A program made the translations under genes and the position numbers. A DNA stretch of 32,192 bases, from NCBI GenBank assembly GCA_002683575.1, contig NYTP01000019.1, forward strand, positions 1 through 32,192, read 5' to 3'. How positions within the stretch are numbered: position 1 is the stretch's first letter; each line of letters opens with the position of its first letter. Source of the DNA: Bermanella sp. (GTDB taxonomy: Bacteria > Pseudomonadota > Gammaproteobacteria > Pseudomonadales > Oceanobacteraceae). The notes under the pieces were generated by a model, which saw only the letters and a program-made list of their open reading frames with translations, made no database searches and was not told the DNA's origin. Positions 27,978 through 32,192 of this stretch are shown here, piece by piece.

Positions 27978-29906
27978 TTATACAAAGGTTAAATCCAGTT
28001 TACGCGCTTGGATATCTAGGTTTTTAATACTGACGGTAACCTCTTGATTAAGCTGGTAGCTTGTATCGTCGTTACTATGACGTAAATAGGCTTTATCAAA
28101 GTTTAAGCGCTTCTTGCTCTTACGCAGATCCACAAACCCTTCAATGCCAAAATCAACCAACTGAACCGTACAGCCACCGATGTTGGTTTGTACAATTTTG
28201 CCGGCAAATTCTTTTTGCGGAAGATTCTCTAAAAACTGCAGTTTTAGCCAATTCTCTGCCAGGTTAACCGCTTGACGGCCGGAGATTAAACCCTGTTGTA
28301 AGCGATCAATCATCGCATCGTCTACTTCCGGTGCTTTTTGCTCATTCAAGTGCGCTTTAATAATACGGTGCACCACAAGATCATTATATTTACGGATCGG
28401 TGAGGTAAAGGTGGTGTAGCAATCAAAGCCCATACCGGTATGCGGTCCTGCTTCTTGGCTGAATTCGCTGCGCGTTAAGAAACGACTTAGAATGGTTTTA
28501 ATCGGCAGTTCAGTGTCTTTTGCTTCAACCGCTTTAATGAAAGCTTTATAGCCTTCTGCTGTTGTGAAGTCGCCGTCAAATTCAATGCCTTGCTGTTCTA
28601 TGATGGTTTTAATATCACCAATTCGCTCGGTGCGAAAACCAGGGTGCTGTACAAAAATACCCGTGCCCAGTGTTTGCAAATGTCGAGCGCAACAAATATT
28701 GGCAATGAGCATGGCTTCTTCCACAAGCTTTTGCGCACTGTTACGTTCAGCTTTATAAATGGTTTGAAGTTTGCCGTTATCGCCCACGGTTAAATAATAA
28801 TCCGCACGATCTTCCATAATCAAATTATGTTCATTGCGGTATTTATTTAATGCTTGGGTGGCTAGGTGCAGCTGAGTCAAATGATCAACCAATGAAGGAT
28901 CAACAACCGATTGGTCGCCGTCAATGAATTGAGTGACTTGGTTATAGTTGAGTTTACCTTGTGAGCGAACAACGGCTTCTTTAAATTCAAAACCGGTGAC
29001 ACCGCCGTTTTTATCTAATTGGATATCACACACCAGTGCTAAGCGATTTTTTGCTTCAAGCAAAGAACATAAACTGTTGGATAACTCTTGTGGCAGCATT
29101 GGTAAGCTGCGGCCAGGGAAGTAGAGTGAGTTACAACGACGAGCGGCTTCTTGGTCTAAATTAGTATTCATGCCAAACCAGCTGCTCGGGTCAGCAATGG
29201 CAACACTTAAAAGCCAACCGTCGTCGGTGACCTTGGCAAATAACGCATCATCCATGTCGCGGGTGTGTTCGCTGTCGATGGTCACATAGGGTAGTGATGT
29301 GAGATCTTCACGACCAGCGGACATGGCTTCGATATTCTCTTCAGCCAGTAATGCCAATTCGGAAAAGGTGGTTTCGGGCCACTCGTGGCTCAGTTGGAAC
29401 TTTTCAATGGCGTATTGGCGCTCAAAGCCAGAATCACTAAGTTTGCCAATTTTCTCAACGATCTTACCTTGTGGCTTACCATTGCTAAACGGGTGGCGAG
29501 TAACATCACACTTTACCCAGTCATTATCTTCTATGCCCTCACAGGCATCCGGTGGAATATACAGCCAATGGGTACTGCCATGGGTGTCTGGCTGTACAAA
29601 TTGGGCTTTACCACGTCTTTGAAAGCGACCAGTGCATTGTTTAAAAGTTGTACTGATAAGTTGTTCTGGGACGGCTTGAACCTTGTCTTTGTCATCGGTT
29701 GTTTCACTGAAGTGGATAACATCGCCGGGAAAGACTTTTGCCATTTCGTCCGGTGCTAAGAAGAAGGATTCACCATCATCGGTGACGACAAAACCAAATC
29801 GCCCTTGGCTGCCGCGAACGGTGCCTTGTTTGAGTTTGGTTTGTTGCTGGGTCTGAATATCAGATTTCAGCGCTTTGAGCTGAGCTAAGCTATCGGAATT
29901 AAGCAT
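27978..29906 (-). CDS. rnb: RNase II / VacB-family 3'-5' exoribonuclease
   Basis: 642 aa; RNB-domain motif VTIDSEHTRDMDDALFAKV, LYFPGRSLPMLPQELSNSLCSL, YTTFTSPIRKYNDLVVHR, C-terminal S1-like region. Length fits RNase II better than RNase R. Confidence 0.87.
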   Translation of the reverse strand: MLNSDSLAQLKALKSDIQTQQQTKLKQGTVRGSQGRFGFVVTDDGESFFLAPDEMAKVFPGDVIHFSETTDDKDKVQAVPEQLISTTFKQCTGRFQRRGKAQFVQPDTHGSTHWLYIPPDACEGIEDNDWVKCDVTRHPFSNGKPQGKIVEKIGKLSDSGFERQYAIEKFQLSHEWPETTFSELALLAEENIEAMSAGREDLTSLPYVTIDSEHTRDMDDALFAKVTDDGWLLSVAIADPSSWFGMNTNLDQEAARRCNSLYFPGRSLPMLPQELSNSLCSLLEAKNRLALVCDIQLDKNGGVTGFEFKEAVVRSQGKLNYNQVTQFIDGDQSVVDPSLVDHLTQLHLATQALNKYRNEHNLIMEDRADYYLTVGDNGKLQTIYKAERNSAQKLVEEAMLIANICCARHLQTLGTGIFVQHPGFRTERIGDIKTIIEQQGIEFDGDFTTAEGYKAFIKAVEAKDTELPIKTILSRFLTRSEFSQEAGPHTGMGFDCYTTFTSPIRKYNDLVVHRIIKAHLNEQKAPEVDDAMIDRLQQGLISGRQAVNLAENWLKLQFLENLPQKEFAGKIVQTNIGGCTVQLVDFGIEGFVDLRKSKKRLNFDKAYLRHSNDDTSYQLNQEVTVSIKNLDIQARKLDLTFV

Positions 29907-30048
29907 GATATTACTGCAAATAAAAAAATTACCCTCATGTTATCACTTTGCTTTCCCATAAGGTACAGCTGCACGGTCGATACACACTCAGGCATTCATA
30001 TTTATTGGAGGTTATGAGGGGCTTGAAATTAAGCAGGTAGGGTGTTGT

Positions 30049-31896
30049 TTATTCTTCCACCAAGTTTGAGCTATAAGTGGTACCGGTAGGGGGCACTACT
30101 TCAATTTGTTGGGCGACTTTTAAGCTGATTAAGTCGTCTGAAAGGTCAAATTCTTCGCCATTGGTGTTGAGCATGATGGTTTTTATTTCGGTGCTGACCC
30201 TTGAGGTGCCACTGAAAATAATATGGTCATCGGATACCAGGTGAATCGAGTCAAAATCCGGGATCCACAGTCCGAAGTTAAAGTTTAATACCTCAAATTC
30301 ATCATTGGTGTTATTGGTGGTATCCAGTTTAACGATCACCAGATTCAGCCCAGCATCATAGCCAATACAGTACAGGTTATTATTGAACATCTGGCTTTTA
30401 CGCAGACCTCTTACATCGCCACTGGGCAGGCCAAGGATAGAGGGCAGTGGGTTAAATATAGTGATTTCAGGGTTGGGCCTTGGGAATAAACGCCCACCTT
30501 GGCAACTAGAGTTGATGAAATAGGGGTAAATATAGTCGTAAGAGCTGATGCTCTCACTGTTATAGGGTAAGCGAAGACTGGTTATACGCGTGGTGTAACC
30601 GCTATAGGATTGACGAACCACATTTCCATTACAGCTGAACACCAGTTTATTGATGCCCCTTTCGGTGACTTCAAAAATGCTGCTATTGCCACTTTCATCA
30701 TCCGCCACAATTAAGCTGGTATAGGGCGCCAGCAATACGGTACTTAAGCGACCCGTGACGGTTTCACAGTCTTCAAGCAATACTCGATAACTGTTATCCC
30801 CACCATCGATATTGCGGTAAATCATGATGCCAGCTCGACTCACCACAAACTGACCTAAGCCCGGCCGGTCGTCTTGTAAGCTGACTTGTTCAAGGGAGTA
30901 TTGATTGGCAGCCCCAAGTCGCATTTTGTAAATATTGGTGGGGACAAGGTCAGCACTTTGGCTGCTGGCATGAGACACGGGGGCGTTTCCTGACCGTAAT
31001 GCCGCCGCTGGTTCGGTTGTGGCTGGCGTGGTGTTAGGGGTCGGAGTAATCGTGCCACCTATGGGTTCAGTACATAGGGGTGGGGTTTCTTCTGTATCGG
31101 GCGTTTCAGTATCGGTAGGTGTATCTGGCGCAGTTGGGTCAGTGACATCCACAGGGTCTTGGGTGGTGTCATCGGTTGGCTCATCTGCGGCCTCATCTTC
31201 TGGTGTTTCTTCTTCGTTGGTGGGGCAGGGCACACCTGTGTGGTGATCAATGATTTCTTGATGATCCACGTCTTCCATCATGTCCAGTGCTTCGTAATCG
31301 ACACTTAATACATATAGATCATCCGTATCGTTCCAACGACTATCAGGAGGAAAGTAATCGCGTCCTAATTGAGTTAGTGCACTACGACCGCTATTGCCCT
31401 GAGTATTGATACCAAGCGGGGCACTTGTGACATTACCGCTGCGTAAATCCACTAGCAAATTGAAGTAATCATTTTCCGTGTTGGTGTCAAAGTTACGATG
31501 AAACAGTGTGAGCAATACATAATCAGGGTTCATCACCATGATATCCAAGGGGATAATATTTTCCTCAGAGGTGAAGCTCACATTGCCTGTTAGGTCTAAC
31601 TCAATGAGGCCGGTTGTGTCTAAAAACGTAACTGGCGTAATATTATTATCTGCATCCAAGGTATAAAGCTGTTGGGTGAACTGTTGGCTGGTGGCCAGTT
31701 GTCTGTTGGTGCCTAACGGTGTGATACCAATAAAAAACCCTACATAGGATGCCGGCAATATAATCCGCGACACCGGAGGTGTTGGTAATGCAGGCACATT
31801 GAGCGTGGTGGTTGTGGTGGTTGTGCCACCACCGCCACCGCCGCCGCATCCAATTAATGCTAGGGCCAATAGAAGTATGCCGGTAATTGTTTTCAT
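30049..31896 (-). CDS. Uncharacterised Gly/Thr-tethered lipoprotein
   Basis: MKTITGILLLALALIGC lipobox followed by G7 and T7 tracts; central acidic/Pro/Thr-rich segment; C-terminal part may be beta-rich. Confidence 0.75.
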   Translation of the reverse strand: MKTITGILLLALALIGCGGGGGGGTTTTTTTLNVPALPTPPVSRIILPASYVGFFIGITPLGTNRQLATSQQFTQQLYTLDADNNITPVTFLDTTGLIELDLTGNVSFTSEENIIPLDIMVMNPDYVLLTLFHRNFDTNTENDYFNLLVDLRSGNVTSAPLGINTQGNSGRSALTQLGRDYFPPDSRWNDTDDLYVLSVDYEALDMMEDVDHQEIIDHHTGVPCPTNEEETPEDEAADEPTDDTTQDPVDVTDPTAPDTPTDTETPDTEETPPLCTEPIGGTITPTPNTTPATTEPAAALRSGNAPVSHASSQSADLVPTNIYKMRLGAANQYSLEQVSLQDDRPGLGQFVVSRAGIMIYRNIDGGDNSYRVLLEDCETVTGRLSTVLLAPYTSLIVADDESGNSSIFEVTERGINKLVFSCNGNVVRQSYSGYTTRITSLRLPYNSESISSYDYIYPYFINSSCQGGRLFPRPNPEITIFNPLPSILGLPSGDVRGLRKSQMFNNNLYCIGYDAGLNLVIVKLDTTNNTNDEFEVLNFNFGLWIPDFDSIHLVSDDHIIFSGTSRVSTEIKTIMLNTNGEEFDLSDDLISLKVAQQIEVVPPTGTTYSSNLVEE

Positions 31897-31975
31897 CTAT
31901 TTACTATCGGCTGAATTGAAAAATGTTAAAGTGCGTTCATGCATTATTTGAGTATAGACACGGGATTCACCTGTA

Positions 31976-32192
31976 ATGAATGACCAAGCCTTAGAGCGTT
32001 ATAGTCGACATGTTTTATTGTCGCAGTTGGACTATGACGGACAGCAATCCCTTATGGATGCCAAGGTATTAATACTGGGATTAGGCGGGCTAGGTTCCAG
32101 TGCTGCGCAATATTTAGCCGGTGCTGGGATTGGGTCGTTAACCTTGTTAGACCCAGACGTCGTTGAGTTGTCGAACCTTCATCGTCAGGTCG
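31976..32192 (+). CDS. moeB: MoeB/ThiF-family adenylyltransferase, truncated by window end
   Basis: Manual translation [72 protein letters not shown]; missing from the ORF track because it runs off the edge. Confidence 0.88.
   Translation, partial: MNDQALERYSRHVLLSQLDYDGQQSLMDAKVLILGLGGLGSSAAQYLAGAGIGSLTLLDPDVVELSNLHRQV

Noticed and set aside
31019-31246. Plus-strand ORF rich in Val/Ser/Gly
   Set aside because: Antisense of the low-complexity acidic segment of the lipoprotein; composition is an artefact of the repetitive codons.
1-32192. CRISPR array, tRNA/rRNA genes, prophage, transposon or defence-island genes
   Set aside because: None seen by eye: no periodic direct repeats, no transposase or integrase motifs, no tRNA-like cloverleaf noticed. 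RecBCD is core repair here rather than evidence of a defence island.

Overview
This looks like an ordinary chromosomal segment of an AT-leaning marine-type gammaproteobacterium; the taxon is my inference from gene content. I see about 23 protein-coding genes. The core is a complete recC-recB-recD operon with msrA and rlmF close downstream. Around it are housekeeping or RNA-modification genes (trmN6, tatD, tcdA, an RNase II-family gene, a 3'-truncated moeB), cell-wall genes (Bax-like glucosaminidase, MltC-like lytic transglycosylase), regulators (LysR, AraC, an orphan HPt protein), several methyltransferases and a few uncharacterised proteins. I see no tRNA or rRNA genes, CRISPR arrays, transposases, integrases or phage genes. 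The best candidate for under-described biology is a same-strand block at 21845-26006: an AraC-type regulator, a parallel beta-helix lipoprotein and a di-CXXCH lipoprotein, with a near-perfect 22-bp palindrome between the regulator and the pair. I recognise the pair as the TIGR03805/TIGR03806-type association, whose function is unknown to me. Secondary points are a Gly/Thr-tethered lipoprotein with a cysteine-bracketed acidic segment, stacked inverted repeats upstream of trmN6, a long leader before a DUF1329 gene, and several start-codon corrections. All family names come from reading the translations by eye; no searches were run.
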